From NCBI RefSeq assembly GCF_900109685.1, contig NZ_FOBB01000003.1, positions 806,001 through 870,000 of the forward strand: a stretch of DNA of 64,000 nt. Reading direction: 5' to 3'. Each line of letters opens with the position of its first letter. Position 1 is the first letter of the stretch. This document shows, piece after piece, positions 25,333-34,350 of the stretch. The translations under genes and the position numbers were made by a program. Below the pieces are notes generated by a model, which was not told the DNA's origin, made no database searches, and worked only from the letters and a program-made list of their open reading frames with translations. This DNA is from Chitinophaga rupis (lineage in GTDB: Bacteria > Bacteroidota > Bacteroidia > Chitinophagales > Chitinophagaceae).

Positions 25333-25834
25333 TTTACTCTTTTTTAGATTAATTACTATAGTGTTAAAGCGTTAATGTGTGAATTGGCATAGTTATAACC
25401 ATCCCACCGCAGGGGATAACGAGACTGGCAATAGTTATTCATTATTGTATCATTTGCAGAGTGGCCTGCTATTTACAATCGGTAGTTTAGGTATAAGGAA
25501 TAAGTATTGCGCACCATTATTAGCGCTGGTTTTCATGGTGTTGTGTCGAATTGTTTCATAGGTTCAATAAGATTTTCATTAGGTTTCAAATAGTAACTCC
25601 GCTGTTATGCTGTTTTTACAACCCAAAGCGGCAATTGTTGGTATAGTTGTTCTAGTAAAATGTATTGTAATATAATGTAATATAGATATTTATTTCAAAA
25701 CAGTAAAAATTATTATAATATTTTTCACGCTGTACATCTCAGGGCTTTTTGTTTTGTCCCCACCCAAAGCATAAATACGTTATCTGTTCCGAAAAAGTTT
25801 GTATTACTCTCTTAAAAAAATGAAAACACCCGAT

Positions 25835-25868
25835 ATGTTATAAGTATATAGTTTTATACTTATAACAT
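25835..25868. promoter_or_regulatory. perfect 14-bp AT-rich inverted repeat
   Basis: ATGTTATAAGTATA (25835-25848) and its exact complement (25855-25868) flank a 6-base loop. It is too AT-rich for a good terminator stem and lies about 500 bases ahead of susC, so an operator or a protein-binding site is the better guess. Confidence 0.45.
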
Positions 25869-26028
25869 AAATATTTTAATCATTAATCACTGGTTATGTT
25901 CCAATCACTTATCAACATCAAACATAGATAATTTTTTTATAATCTGCAAGCTTATCTGATCATTTTCAATAAAATAGTTAAAACAATCGCAGTTTCTGCT
26001 AAAATAAAACCAGGGGTTTAGCAAAAAA

Positions 26029-26055
26029 AAGGCAGGATCATTACAATCCTGCCTT
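26029..26055 (-). terminator. intrinsic terminator after the lacI-type gene
   Basis: A 10-bp stem AAGGCAGGAT/ATCCTGCCTT (26029-26038 with 26046-26055), and on the minus strand a run of T from the end of the stem. It lies 61 bases after the regulator's stop codon. Confidence 0.88.
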
Positions 26056-26116
26056 AAGCTTTCTTTAACAAAAATTATGGTTTACGGGTAGAATAACTCA
26101 CATGCATGTACGCTTT

Positions 26117-27148
26117 TTACGCAACCGGTTCCACTTCTTTCATAGTGGATTGTCTTACTTCCAGCGTAGGTTGCAATACCAGCTGCTGAGATGTGCTGGA
26201 GGCATGATTTAGCTCCTTCATCAATACATTTACTATCTGCCTCCCTATTTCTTCTATAGGTTGTGATACACAGGTTATAGAAGGGCTGTGCAGGCGGAAT
26301 AGATCATGATCATCAAAACATACCATACCTACGTCTGCGCCTATACGAAGCCCTAATGAACGGATGCTTTCTATACCATAAATGCCCAGGTAGTTGGTGG
26401 CAAAAAATACTGCATCTACCTTGCTAGCTTTCAGGTACTTGGTAATTTCCTGGGTATGCCCTACCCGGTCCATTTCAAAAGGCAGGCGTTTTACTACATT
26501 CTTGTTATAGGGTAACCCGTGCTTTTTGAAGGCTGCCATAAAACCATCCATACGCTGTTTCATCTGCACCTGGTCAGAGGTGGTGGTGATGATGGCTATT
26601 TTCTGGTACCCCTGCTCTATGAGGTGGGTAGTGGCGGCATACGCACCCTGGTAGTTATCCACCACCACGTAATGAGAGTCTACATTTGGTAAGTAACGGT
26701 CCATCAGCACTACTGGCTTGCGCACCATTTTCAACAGCTCTATCTCCTTTTCCATGTTCTTGGTGGGCGTAATAATGTAACCATCCACCTGGCGGTATTT
26801 TAATACCTCCAGCAGACCGTGGGCCTTTTCAGTGTTATCTTCTGTACTGCCGAATAATACCTTATAACCATGCTTGTCTGCCTCATCCTCCACTACTTTG
26901 GCCACATTGGCAAAGAAGTTGTTGGCAATGTCTTCCACAATCAGCCCCAGGGTTTTGGTCTTACCCGTGCGTAACCCTCTGGCTAGCTGGTTAGGCTTGT
27001 ATTTGAGCTTATTGGCAATCTTCAGGATTTTCTTGCTAACCTGGTCGCTGATCCGTTTTTCCTTGGCTTTTCCGTTCAGTACAAAAGAAACTGTGGTAGG
27101 AGACACCCCCGCCTGTTTGGCGATGTCCTTTATAGAAATTCCTTTCAT
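26117..27148 (-). CDS. LacI-family transcriptional regulator
   Basis: 343 residues. N-terminal helix-turn-helix and hinge (about 1-60, SIKDIAKQAGVSPTTVSFVLNGK), then a periplasmic-binding-protein-like effector domain (about 62-335, TLGLIVEDIANNFFANVAK, ATTHLIEQGYQKIAIIT, VDAVFFATNYLGIYGI, ITCVSQPIEEIGRQIVNVLM). It presumably senses a sugar and controls the adjacent SusC/SusD genes. A 16-base near-palindrome with a central CG just after its own -7 box suggests self-control. Confidence 0.94.
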   Translation of the reverse strand: MKGISIKDIAKQAGVSPTTVSFVLNGKAKEKRISDQVSKKILKIANKLKYKPNQLARGLRTGKTKTLGLIVEDIANNFFANVAKVVEDEADKHGYKVLFGSTEDNTEKAHGLLEVLKYRQVDGYIITPTKNMEKEIELLKMVRKPVVLMDRYLPNVDSHYVVVDNYQGAYAATTHLIEQGYQKIAIITTTSDQVQMKQRMDGFMAAFKKHGLPYNKNVVKRLPFEMDRVGHTQEITKYLKASKVDAVFFATNYLGIYGIESIRSLGLRIGADVGMVCFDDHDLFRLHSPSITCVSQPIEEIGRQIVNVLMKELNHASSTSQQLVLQPTLEVRQSTMKEVEPVA

Positions 27149-27200
27149 TCGTGATAATAGTTTGTGCTTATGCTTGTAATTCAGGTGTGCCGGAACTTCC

Positions 27201-27236
27201 TATTGAGCGCAGGTATAAAACGCTCAATCGATTTAG
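27201..27236 (-). promoter_or_regulatory. likely LacI-type operator in the leader of the regulator gene
   Basis: GCTCAATCGATTTAGC at 27221-27236 is symmetric at 14 of 16 positions with CG in the centre, the form typical of LacI-family operators. It would lie at about +8 to +23 of the transcript. A second, overlapping inverted repeat, ATTGAGCG/CGCTCAAT (27201-27208 with 27220-27227), could form a leader hairpin. Confidence 0.5.
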
Positions 27237-27250
27237 CCCTGTGTAAAATA

Positions 27251-27258
27251 CAAAAATA
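27251..27258 (-). promoter_or_regulatory. TAnnTTTG -7 box of the lacI-type gene
   Basis: The minus strand reads TATTTTTG about 100 bases before the ATG at 27148, giving a leader of roughly 95 nt that contains the operator-like palindrome. Confidence 0.55.
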
Positions 27259-27437
27259 CTTGTCAAAAAAACAATACTCTCTCCAACAGCTAATTTACGG
27301 GAAATGATAGTTTTTTAACCAAAAATTAATAAATTGGCATCATTCACAGGAAAACGCCCGCGGGGGGCGGGCAACGCTGACCATTGCCATTAAAAAGACA
27401 ACACACTACGACCAAACACATTTAAACACAGAACCGG

Positions 27438-28313
27438 ATGAAACCCATCCTTATTAAAGTTGGGGCTTTTGCAGACAACCAGATCACCATTATAGAGCGT
27501 AGTGATCCGCATTTTAACACACCTTTCCATTTCCACCCGGAGTGCGAGCTGGTATATGTGACGGAGAGCCATGGAAAAAGAATTGTTGGCGACAGTATTG
27601 AAAGTTTTGATGTAGGCGACATGGTTTTCCTGGGGCCTAACATTCCGCACGTATGGTATAATGAGGAGGATTATTACCAGGGCCTTGAATCGCTCAGAGC
27701 CCGCTCTGTAGTGATCTATTTTCCAAAAGATATTTTTGGCGATAAGTTCTATGGCCTGCCGGAAACCAAAGCGCTCTCAGAACTGTTCCACCGCGCGCAA
27801 CGCGGCATGAAGATCACTGGCAATACCCAGGAAACGCTGAAAGAGGAAATACTGGCCCTGCCCAAAAAGGAAGGGCTGGACCGCATTATTTCCCTGCTGC
27901 ACATCCTGAAAACGCTGTCTGAAACGCGGGACTATTACTTCCTGGCCAGCACCGGCTACTCCCATGCCTTTAATGTAAAGGACAACCACAAGATCGACGA
28001 AGTGTTCAAGTACGTAATGAACAATTTCTCCAAGGAAATATCCCTGCAGGATGTAGCGGGTATCACCAACCTTTCCCCGCAGTCGTTCTGCCGCTTTTTT
28101 AAGAACCGTACCAAAAAGTCATTTGTACAGTTCCTGAATGAGGTGCGTATCGGTCATGCCTGCAAGCGGCTAACAGAGGAAGACTGGTCTATTGCAGAAA
28201 TTGCGTACTCCTGCGGATTTAAGAACCTCTCTAACTTTAACCGCTTTTTTAAGGAGATCGTTGGGAAAACGCCAAAGGAGTATAAGCATGAGCTGAGGCT
28301 GAAGGAAGCTTAA
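27438..28313 (+). CDS. AraC-family transcriptional regulator with cupin domain
   Basis: 291 residues. N-terminal cupin-like ligand-binding domain (about 15-90, FHFHPECELVYVTESHG then DSIESFDVGDMVFLGPNIPH). The C-terminal double helix-turn-helix (about 185-285) has ISLQDVAGITNLSPQSFCRFFKN and WSIAEIAYSCGFKNLSNFNRFFKE, and ends TPKEYK. It is divergent from the LacI gene, so both may act on the carbohydrate locus, but it could also serve genes elsewhere. The stop codon lies within the first unit of a heptamer array. Confidence 0.92.
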   Translation: MKPILIKVGAFADNQITIIERSDPHFNTPFHFHPECELVYVTESHGKRIVGDSIESFDVGDMVFLGPNIPHVWYNEEDYYQGLESLRARSVVIYFPKDIFGDKFYGLPETKALSELFHRAQRGMKITGNTQETLKEEILALPKKEGLDRIISLLHILKTLSETRDYYFLASTGYSHAFNVKDNHKIDEVFKYVMNNFSKEISLQDVAGITNLSPQSFCRFFKNRTKKSFVQFLNEVRIGHACKRLTEEDWSIAEIAYSCGFKNLSNFNRFFKEIVGKTPKEYKHELRLKEA

Positions 28314-28789
28314 AGTGGAAAGCGTAAAGCTTAAAGCTTAATGCAGCGAAGGCTTAATGCGGAGAGCATATGCGGAATGTGGAAGGATCTGGAGGCAAAG
28401 CGGATGCTGAACGTTGCCTGCAGCTGATGAGGTTTATGCTGGATGCCATTGATGAAGGCTGTGTGCGTAGAACCGAAGCATGCGCGGGCAGGTAAAAGGG
28501 GAAGACGTATGCTGGATGCCATTGCTAAAAGCAGTATGCATAGAGCCGAAGCGCAGGTTGTGAAAAGCAGTGTGTGTAGAACCGAAGCATGCACGGGCAG
28601 GTGAAAGCGGGAAGCTTACTGCTAAAAGGCTGCCCCTGAAGCAATATGCTAAACACCGAAAACAACTACCGAAGGCATAAAAAAGCTAAAACAGACTAAT
28701 AAAGCATCGCATACCCCGGCTAAATACTGTACATAACTGCTACTCATTCAGCATTAATCATTTAGCTTTTTGCTTTATGCTTTATGCTT
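28306..28789. repeat. inverted heptamer pair (AAGCTTA word) around a gene-free gap
   Basis: Left array 28306-28340: AAGCTTA, AAGTGGA, AAGCGTA, AAGCTTA, AAGCTTA, in strict 7-base phase across the AraC stop codon (28311-28313). Right array 28762-28789: TTAGCTT, TTTGCTT, TATGCTT, TATGCTT. The 420-base interior has no gene and contains the tandem repeat at 28435-28612. Confidence 0.88.
28435..28612. repeat. imperfect tandem repeat, about 73-bp unit
   Basis: Unit 1 starts at 28435 and unit 2 at 28508, both with TATGCTGGATGCCATTG. The segment TAGAACCGAAGCATGC with a following CGGGCAGGT occurs at about 28468 and 28577, with a diverged copy (TAGAGCCGAAGC) at about 28541. No open frame of note runs through it on either strand. 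Confidence 0.7.
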
Positions 28790-28886
28790 TCCCCTCACGG
28801 CAGATTTATTTCTACAATTCAAAACATTGTTCTATTTTCAAGCCCAACGGTAGGTAGAAGACACGCTGTTCACTTTTTCAACCAAA

Positions 28887-28894
28887 TATCTTTG
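28887..28894 (+). promoter_or_regulatory. TAnnTTTG -7 box of the FecI-type sigma gene
   Basis: TATCTTTG ends 14 bases before the ATG at 28909. Confidence 0.6.
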
Positions 28895-28908
28895 TACCTG
28901 TAATCCTG

Positions 28909-29457
28909 ATGTACAGCAACTATTCAGATCAACAGCTACTTAACTTGCTTCGGGCCGATAACGTCGCGGCCTTTAACGCCATCTACGAGCGTTACAGCAA
29001 GCCATTGTACCTGTACATCCTTAGCAAGCTGGAAACCGGGGAAATCAGCAAGGATGTGCTGCAGGACCTTTTTGTATCCCTGTGGGAAAAACGTAAACAG
29101 CTGCAGATCAGCGAATCACTGAAATCTTACCTGTACCAGAGCGCCCGGCATAAAGTAATTGACATTTACCGCAAGAATACCTCTTACCGGAAATACCTGC
29201 AGCAGCTCATAGAACATTTTGATGCACAGCCGGAAAATATTACGGAAGCCGTTGATTATAAAGCCAAAAACCAGGAAATACTGGAAGCCATCAACCACCT
29301 GCCCGACCGCATGAAGGAAATATTCATGCTCAGCAGGCTGGAACATCAATCCATAGAACAAATTGCGCAGCGGCTGGGACTATCACAGCAAACCGTGAAG
29401 AACCAGATCACTAAAGCATTGAAGATCCTGCGATCACACCAGGATCTGCGATCGTGA
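28909..29457 (+). CDS. FecI-type ECF sigma factor
   Basis: 182 residues. Region 2 (about 20-90, FNAIYERYSKPLYLYILSKL, DVLQDLFVSLWEKRKQLQ, SLKSYLYQSARHKVIDIYRK) and region 4 (about 125-178, INHLPDRMKEIFMLSRLEHQ and QSIEQIAQRLGLSQQTVKNQ). With the FecR-type gene at 29776 and the STN-bearing SusC at 30820 it makes a trans-envelope signalling set, where substrate bound outside triggers expression of its own transporter. The last codons (D-L-R-S) are already in the 7-base word pattern of the array that follows. Confidence 0.93.
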   Translation: MYSNYSDQQLLNLLRADNVAAFNAIYERYSKPLYLYILSKLETGEISKDVLQDLFVSLWEKRKQLQISESLKSYLYQSARHKVIDIYRKNTSYRKYLQQLIEHFDAQPENITEAVDYKAKNQEILEAINHLPDRMKEIFMLSRLEHQSIEQIAQRLGLSQQTVKNQITKALKILRSHQDLRS

Positions 29458-29460
29458 AAC

Positions 29461-29722
29461 GATTTTAGATTTTAGATTTACGATCTTAGATTGGAGGGGA
29501 GCGATGGATAGGGGGCTGAGAACCAGACGGAAACTTAAAATTGAATGAAAGCAAAGGATACAGGGACTTGAATGCTGATACCGGTACCTGGAAACAAGCA
29601 GGGCCGGTTACAGGGCGAAACAGCCCTGACATCAAACAAAACAGGGACAAAACTAACGATTGTAAATACGGAAGTCATTAATTTTAGCTAAATCTAAAAT
29701 CTGCAATCGTAAATCTAAAATA
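29461..29722. repeat. inverted heptamer pair (GATTTTA word) between sigma and FecR genes
   Basis: Left 29461-29495: GATTTTA, GATTTTA, GATTTAC, GATCTTA, GATTGGA, preceded in the coding end by GATCTGC and GATCGTG. Right 29688-29722: CTAAATC, TAAAATC, TGCAATC, GTAAATC, TAAAATA. The spacer of about 190 bases holds no gene, only a 6-bp CAGGGC/GCCCTG hairpin (29611-29628). The same word occurs at 61319-61476. Confidence 0.88.
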
Positions 29723-29775
29723 GTAGTACCTAAGTCTCACTTATACGACTACTGGTAAATCATAAATCCGAAACG

Positions 29776-30789
29776 GTGGATACAGAACACATAAAACAGA
29801 TACTGGAGCGCTATACACAGGGACAATGCACGGCCGAAGAATCAGCGATCATTGAAAAATGGTTTGAGGGCGTAAACCGGCATCATACTACCCCCGTGGC
29901 TGATGATGACCTGCCCCTGCAGCTGGAGGCCGTGAAGCAAAGCATCCAGGAAAGGATCCAGGCGCCCCGCCGGCAACTGCGTCCGATGTATTATGTGGCT
30001 GCCGCTGCCAGCGTATTGCTGCTGGCCGGCGCCTGGCTGTTCACCTACCTGAAACAATCCCGCACCGCTGTACCGGCCGGGTCTTCCATAGCACAAACCA
30101 CCCCTCCCAAGAGCAGCCGTACTGAAAAAGACGGGTTTATGGAACTGCGCACCGCCAAAGGCGCCACAGAACGTGTAGTGCTGGCAGATGGCAGCACCAT
30201 CGTGGTAAATGCATCCAGCTATATCCGCTACCCTATACAGTTCACAGGTAACCGCCGCGATGTGTACCTGGAAGAAGGAGAAGCCTTTTTTACTGTAGCA
30301 TCCAATGAAAAAAGCGCTTTTACCGTACATACCGGCAACCTGCAAACCACTGCGCTGGGCACCTCTTTCAACATCCGCGACTATGCGCATGAGAACCGCA
30401 TTACGGTGGCGCTGCTCACCGGTAAAGTGAAAATAGATCGCGTGCTTGATAAGAATAAAGAGGGAAATAGTGTTATATTGTTGCCCAATGAGCAGGTGCA
30501 CTACAATGTGCAGTCCCTGCAACTTGTAAAATCGTCCTTTGAAAAACCGGAAGAGATCACCGGCTGGAAACAGGGCTACCTGGTGTTTAAAGACGCCTCA
30601 TATACCGAAGTGATCACAGAGATAGAGAACCGCTATGGAGTTACCGTCATCAATCAAAGCGATAAGAAAGAGTGGAAGTATACCGGCTTCTTTAAGGAAG
30701 AAAGCCTGCAGGATGTAGTAGAGACCATATGCCTGGCCAAGTCCCTTTCCTATACGATCAGCAATGATACGATAGTACTGAAGAACTAA
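29776..30789 (+). CDS. FecR-type anti-sigma factor
   Basis: 337 residues from a GTG start. The cytoplasmic N-terminal domain (about 1-60, IKQILERYTQGQCTAEESAIIEKWF) binds sigma. A single membrane helix (about 74-93, YVAAAASVLLLAGAWLF) leads to a periplasmic FecR domain (about 120-245, LADGSTIVVNASSYIRYP, RDVYLEEGEAFFTV, FTVHTGNLQTTALGTSFNI) and the C-terminal DUF4974-like end (TEVITEIENRYGV, YTGFFKEESLQDVVETICL). It carries the signal from the STN domain of the adjacent transporter to the sigma factor. Confidence 0.93.
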   Translation: MDTEHIKQILERYTQGQCTAEESAIIEKWFEGVNRHHTTPVADDDLPLQLEAVKQSIQERIQAPRRQLRPMYYVAAAASVLLLAGAWLFTYLKQSRTAVPAGSSIAQTTPPKSSRTEKDGFMELRTAKGATERVVLADGSTIVVNASSYIRYPIQFTGNRRDVYLEEGEAFFTVASNEKSAFTVHTGNLQTTALGTSFNIRDYAHENRITVALLTGKVKIDRVLDKNKEGNSVILLPNEQVHYNVQSLQLVKSSFEKPEEITGWKQGYLVFKDASYTEVITEIENRYGVTVINQSDKKEWKYTGFFKEESLQDVVETICLAKSLSYTISNDTIVLKN

Positions 30790-30819
30790 GGCCCTCCATT
30801 AACCATTTGCTTTTATCCC

Positions 30820-33800
30820 ATGACAACGTTTAGATCATACTGCTATATGGTAAGTATGACTGCCGGCCTGTTGTTAACATGGTTGCCGGCAGCGTGCATG
30901 GATATACCTATATTAGTCAGCATTCAGGCCCGTAATAAACCGCTGGAAGCCGTGATGGCAGAGATCTCCGCACAAACAGGGCTTAATTTCCACTACGATA
31001 AAACAGACCTGAGCCAAAGTCTCAAAAAAAAGATCACCCTGCGCTGTAATAAAATGCCGGTAGAGGAAGTGCTGCAGCTACTGGCCGGCCAAACCGGGTT
31101 AAAATTCGTATTGAAAGAAGATAAGATCATCGTAGGCCCGGATCCCGGGCCAGAGGCCCTGAACAGCGTAACCTTAGTGAACGGCCACCTGCCGGAAAAG
31201 GAAATACGCGGACGGGTATACGACGCACATGGTGCTCCTCTTTCCGGCGCTACCATCCTGGTAAAGAACAGCACTAAAGGCACACAGGCGGGGGCAGACG
31301 GCACATTTACGCTCAGCGCCGCTCCTTCAGAGGTGCTGGTGTTCCGCTCTATTGGTCATTTACAAAAAGAGGTGATCCTGGATAACAGTGATGATGAGAT
31401 AAATGTAACCCTGCAGGAATCCATTAAAGGGCTGAATGAGTTTGTAGTAGCGGCTTTGGGCATTCCCAAAAGAACCAAAGAGCTTACCTATGCCACGCAG
31501 CAGCTCAGTAATGAAGATCTTACCCGTGTAAAAGATGCGAATGTGATCAACAGCCTGTCCGGCAAAATAGCCGGGGTAAATATTTTCCGTAGCGCCTCCG
31601 GCATTGGCGGCTCTGCAAGAGTGATCTTAAGAGGTAATAAATCTACCCGGGAAAACCAGCCCCTGTATATTATTGACGGCGTGCCCATGGCCAACTACAC
31701 CCCTTCGCAGCCCGCCAACATCTGGGGAGAATCCAGCAGCATTGTAGGCAATACCGGCCGTGATGGCGGTGATGGCATTTCTAACCTGAACCCGGATGAT
31801 ATTGAAAGCATCAGCATACTCAAAGGCCCCTCTGCAGCCGCTTTGTATGGCAGCCAGGCCGCCAATGGCGTAATTGTGATCACCACAAAAAAAGGCCGGC
31901 CGGGTAAAGGGCATATCAATGTATCATCCGACCTTACCATTGAAACACCCATGCTGCTGCCCAAGCTGCAATACCGCTACGGGCAAACTACACCGCCTTA
32001 TATTGATGATAAAGGCCAGCCGCAGCCCGGATCTGCAGATAGCTGGGGCGCGCCGGTTACAGCACCCGACCCTGTTAAACCATTCTTTAATAACGGCGTA
32101 ACTTTTACCAACTCCATTTCTTTCAGCGGTGGCCTGGATAAAGCGCCTTCGTATTTTTCTTATTCCAACACCAGTAACAAAGGCATACTGCCCAACTCCA
32201 AACTGGACCGGCATACCTTTAACTACCGCGGCTCCCTGCGCCTGCTGGATAACAAGCTGCTGATAGATGGTAACGTAACCTTTATGCTGCAAAAAGCGCT
32301 GAACCGCGCTGCCAGCGGCTTATACTTTAATCCTCTCACAGGTTTATACAACTTTCCACGCGGGCTTGATTTCAGCTCCTATAAGAATTACGAGTATTTT
32401 GATGCAGCCCGCGGCCTGCCCTTACAGAACTGGTGGAATATCCGTAATGATAAGGACTGGACCGGCCAGGATGATCAGCAGAACCCTTACTGGCTGCTGT
32501 ACAGGAGCCTGCGGGAAGAGAACCGCATGCGCAGCCTGGGCTTTTTATCCATGAAATATGTAGTGAATAGCTGGCTTTCCATACAGGCCCGTGGCAGCTT
32601 TGACCGCTCCTCAGACCAATACGAGCTGAAAGCCTATGCAGGCACACAAACCGTGCTTTCACCACCCAACGGGCGTTATACGCTGGAAAAAGAGAACAAC
32701 ACCCAGCTGTATGGCGATCTTTTAGTGAGCGCTGTAAAAAAATGGAACAACCGGCTGCAGCTTGCAGCCACCATGGGTTCCAGCATTATGGATGTACGCG
32801 CGCACGACCGTACGCTCATCAGCACCAATCCCAATGCCAATCCGGGCTTAAGCGTTGCCAACCATTTTTCCGTAGCAGATATTTCCAGCAATGCGCTGGA
32901 TGCACAGCAATACATAGAAAAACGGCAGCTGCAGGCCGTGTTTGCCAGCGCCCAGTTAGGTTTTAAGGATTATCTGTTCCTGGACCTTACAGGGCGTAAC
33001 GATTGGTCCAGCACCTTTGCCTATACACCCATTAGCAGTAAAGGGTACTTTTATTATTCCAGCGGCATTACCGCGCTGCTGAGCGATATGGTAAAGCTGC
33101 CTGCGGCTATCAGCTTTGCGAAGCTGCGTATTTCCTATGCAAAAGTGGGTAATGATATTGCGCCCTATGTATCGCGCCCGGCGCGGTTTACCTTACAAAC
33201 AGTAGCCGGTGTAACGCGCATTGCATTCAACACCCGCTCCCCCTACCCTGGCGTGTACCTGAAACCGGAGGACAACCGTTCCCTGGAAACCGGTGCAGAA
33301 GTTCGCCTGCTGGATAACCGCGTAAACCTGGATGTAACCTGGTACAAGAACAATAACTACCAGCAATACATGGAAGTGCCTGCGCCCAGCGGCAGCGGTT
33401 ACCTGTTCTATTACCTGAACCTGGGCAATATACAGAACACCGGGCTGGAAGCTACCCTAACGCTGGTGCCTGTACGCAGTAAAGAATTCCGCTGGCAATC
33501 CGGCTTAAACTACAGCTTTAACCGGAACCGCGTAATAAAGCTAAGCAACAACAGTATACCCGGCGCCGGGCCAGACAACTACTTTATACTAACGGACTTC
33601 CTTACCAATATGTACGGCTCTTTTATTAAGGAAGGCGGCGCCTGGGGCGATATTTACAGCAATAAAGAGTTGTATAAAAATGAAAAGGGCCAGTATGTAA
33701 TTGACGGCGACGGGCACCTGAAAACCAATAAGGATGTGCTGAAGAACATTGGCAATCCCAATCCGCGCTTTACGCTGGGCTGGAACAATACCCTGGATTA

Positions 33801-34278
33801 TAAAGGGCTTACCTTTAGCTTCCTGGTAGATGGTAAGTTTGGCGGCAGGGTAATGAGCATTACCCAGGCCATACAGGATGAATATGGCGTAAGTGAAGCC
33901 AGCGCAAAGGCACGGGATAATGGCGGGGTAGCGTTAAATGCCGTGAATGAGGACGGTACGCCCTTTTCCGGTAAGTACGATGCGCAGAAATATTATACCA
34001 CTATTGGCGGGCGTGCCGGCATTGGCGACCTGTATATGTATAGCGCCACCAACGTACGCCTGCGCGAGGTATCGCTTACCTGGCAGCTACCCATCCGCTC
34101 CAAATGGATACGGCAGCTGCAGGCCGGCCTGGTAGGCAGGAACCTTTGTTTTTTTAAGCTGGATGCGCCATTTGACCCGGAAGTATCTATGAGCTCCGGT
34201 AATGGCTTACAGGGCATAGATGTATACGGGCAGCCGGCTGTACGCAGCATGGGCCTGAATTTGAGAGTAGGATTTTGA
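30820..34278 (+). CDS. SusC/RagA-family transporter with N-terminal STN signalling domain
   Basis: 1152 residues. Signal peptide, then a secretin/TonB N-terminal (STN) domain (about 32-85, VSIQARNKPLEAVMAEISA and GLNFHYDKTDL), a carboxypeptidase-regulatory-like domain (about 125-205), the plug (about 205-330, LNEFVVAALGIPKRTKELTY, VILRGNKSTRENQPLYIIDG, SAAALYGSQAANGVIVITTKK) and the barrel, ending LNLRVGF. The STN domain is what lets FecR-type regulators read the transporter state. It starts 30 bases after the anti-sigma gene. The barrel is clearly related to that at 37510. Confidence 0.95.
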   Translation: MTTFRSYCYMVSMTAGLLLTWLPAACMDIPILVSIQARNKPLEAVMAEISAQTGLNFHYDKTDLSQSLKKKITLRCNKMPVEEVLQLLAGQTGLKFVLKEDKIIVGPDPGPEALNSVTLVNGHLPEKEIRGRVYDAHGAPLSGATILVKNSTKGTQAGADGTFTLSAAPSEVLVFRSIGHLQKEVILDNSDDEINVTLQESIKGLNEFVVAALGIPKRTKELTYATQQLSNEDLTRVKDANVINSLSGKIAGVNIFRSASGIGGSARVILRGNKSTRENQPLYIIDGVPMANYTPSQPANIWGESSSIVGNTGRDGGDGISNLNPDDIESISILKGPSAAALYGSQAANGVIVITTKKGRPGKGHINVSSDLTIETPMLLPKLQYRYGQTTPPYIDDKGQPQPGSADSWGAPVTAPDPVKPFFNNGVTFTNSISFSGGLDKAPSYFSYSNTSNKGILPNSKLDRHTFNYRGSLRLLDNKLLIDGNVTFMLQKALNRAASGLYFNPLTGLYNFPRGLDFSSYKNYEYFDAARGLPLQNWWNIRNDKDWTGQDDQQNPYWLLYRSLREENRMRSLGFLSMKYVVNSWLSIQARGSFDRSSDQYELKAYAGTQTVLSPPNGRYTLEKENNTQLYGDLLVSAVKKWNNRLQLAATMGSSIMDVRAHDRTLISTNPNANPGLSVANHFSVADISSNALDAQQYIEKRQLQAVFASAQLGFKDYLFLDLTGRNDWSSTFAYTPISSKGYFYYSSGITALLSDMVKLPAAISFAKLRISYAKVGNDIAPYVSRPARFTLQTVAGVTRIAFNTRSPYPGVYLKPEDNRSLETGAEVRLLDNRVNLDVTWYKNNNYQQYMEVPAPSGSGYLFYYLNLGNIQNTGLEATLTLVPVRSKEFRWQSGLNYSFNRNRVIKLSNNSIPGAGPDNYFILTDFLTNMYGSFIKEGGAWGDIYSNKELYKNEKGQYVIDGDGHLKTNKDVLKNIGNPNPRFTLGWNNTLDYKGLTFSFLVDGKFGGRVMSITQAIQDEYGVSEASAKARDNGGVALNAVNEDGTPFSGKYDAQKYYTTIGGRAGIGDLYMYSATNVRLREVSLTWQLPIRSKWIRQLQAGLVGRNLCFFKLDAPFDPEVSMSSGNGLQGIDVYGQPAVRSMGLNLRVGF

Positions 34279-34350
34279 GGAACTGAAAAACTGGAACAGG
34301 TGATCTGATGTAAAAAGCGCCAGATCAAACCTGCGTAATTTCACATAGAA

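Larger units (their letters stand above)
25333..26116. other. regulatory gap between lacI-type gene and susC
   Basis: No coding sequence. It holds a lacI-side terminator (26029-26055), a long AT-rich inverted repeat (25835-25868), and near the susC start a partly symmetric GTTAAAGCGTTAAT (about 25363-25376) that could be a regulator site. The rest is AT-rich with no clear motif. Confidence 0.5.

Noticed and set aside
28331..28594. Minus-strand 87-codon frame in the gap after the AraC gene
   Set aside because: It is made of the tandem repeat and the heptamer arm and shows no family features.
28306..28789. CRISPR-like array
   Set aside because: The units are 7 bases or an imperfect 73-base repeat. 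There are no 25-40 base repeats with unique spacers and no cas genes.
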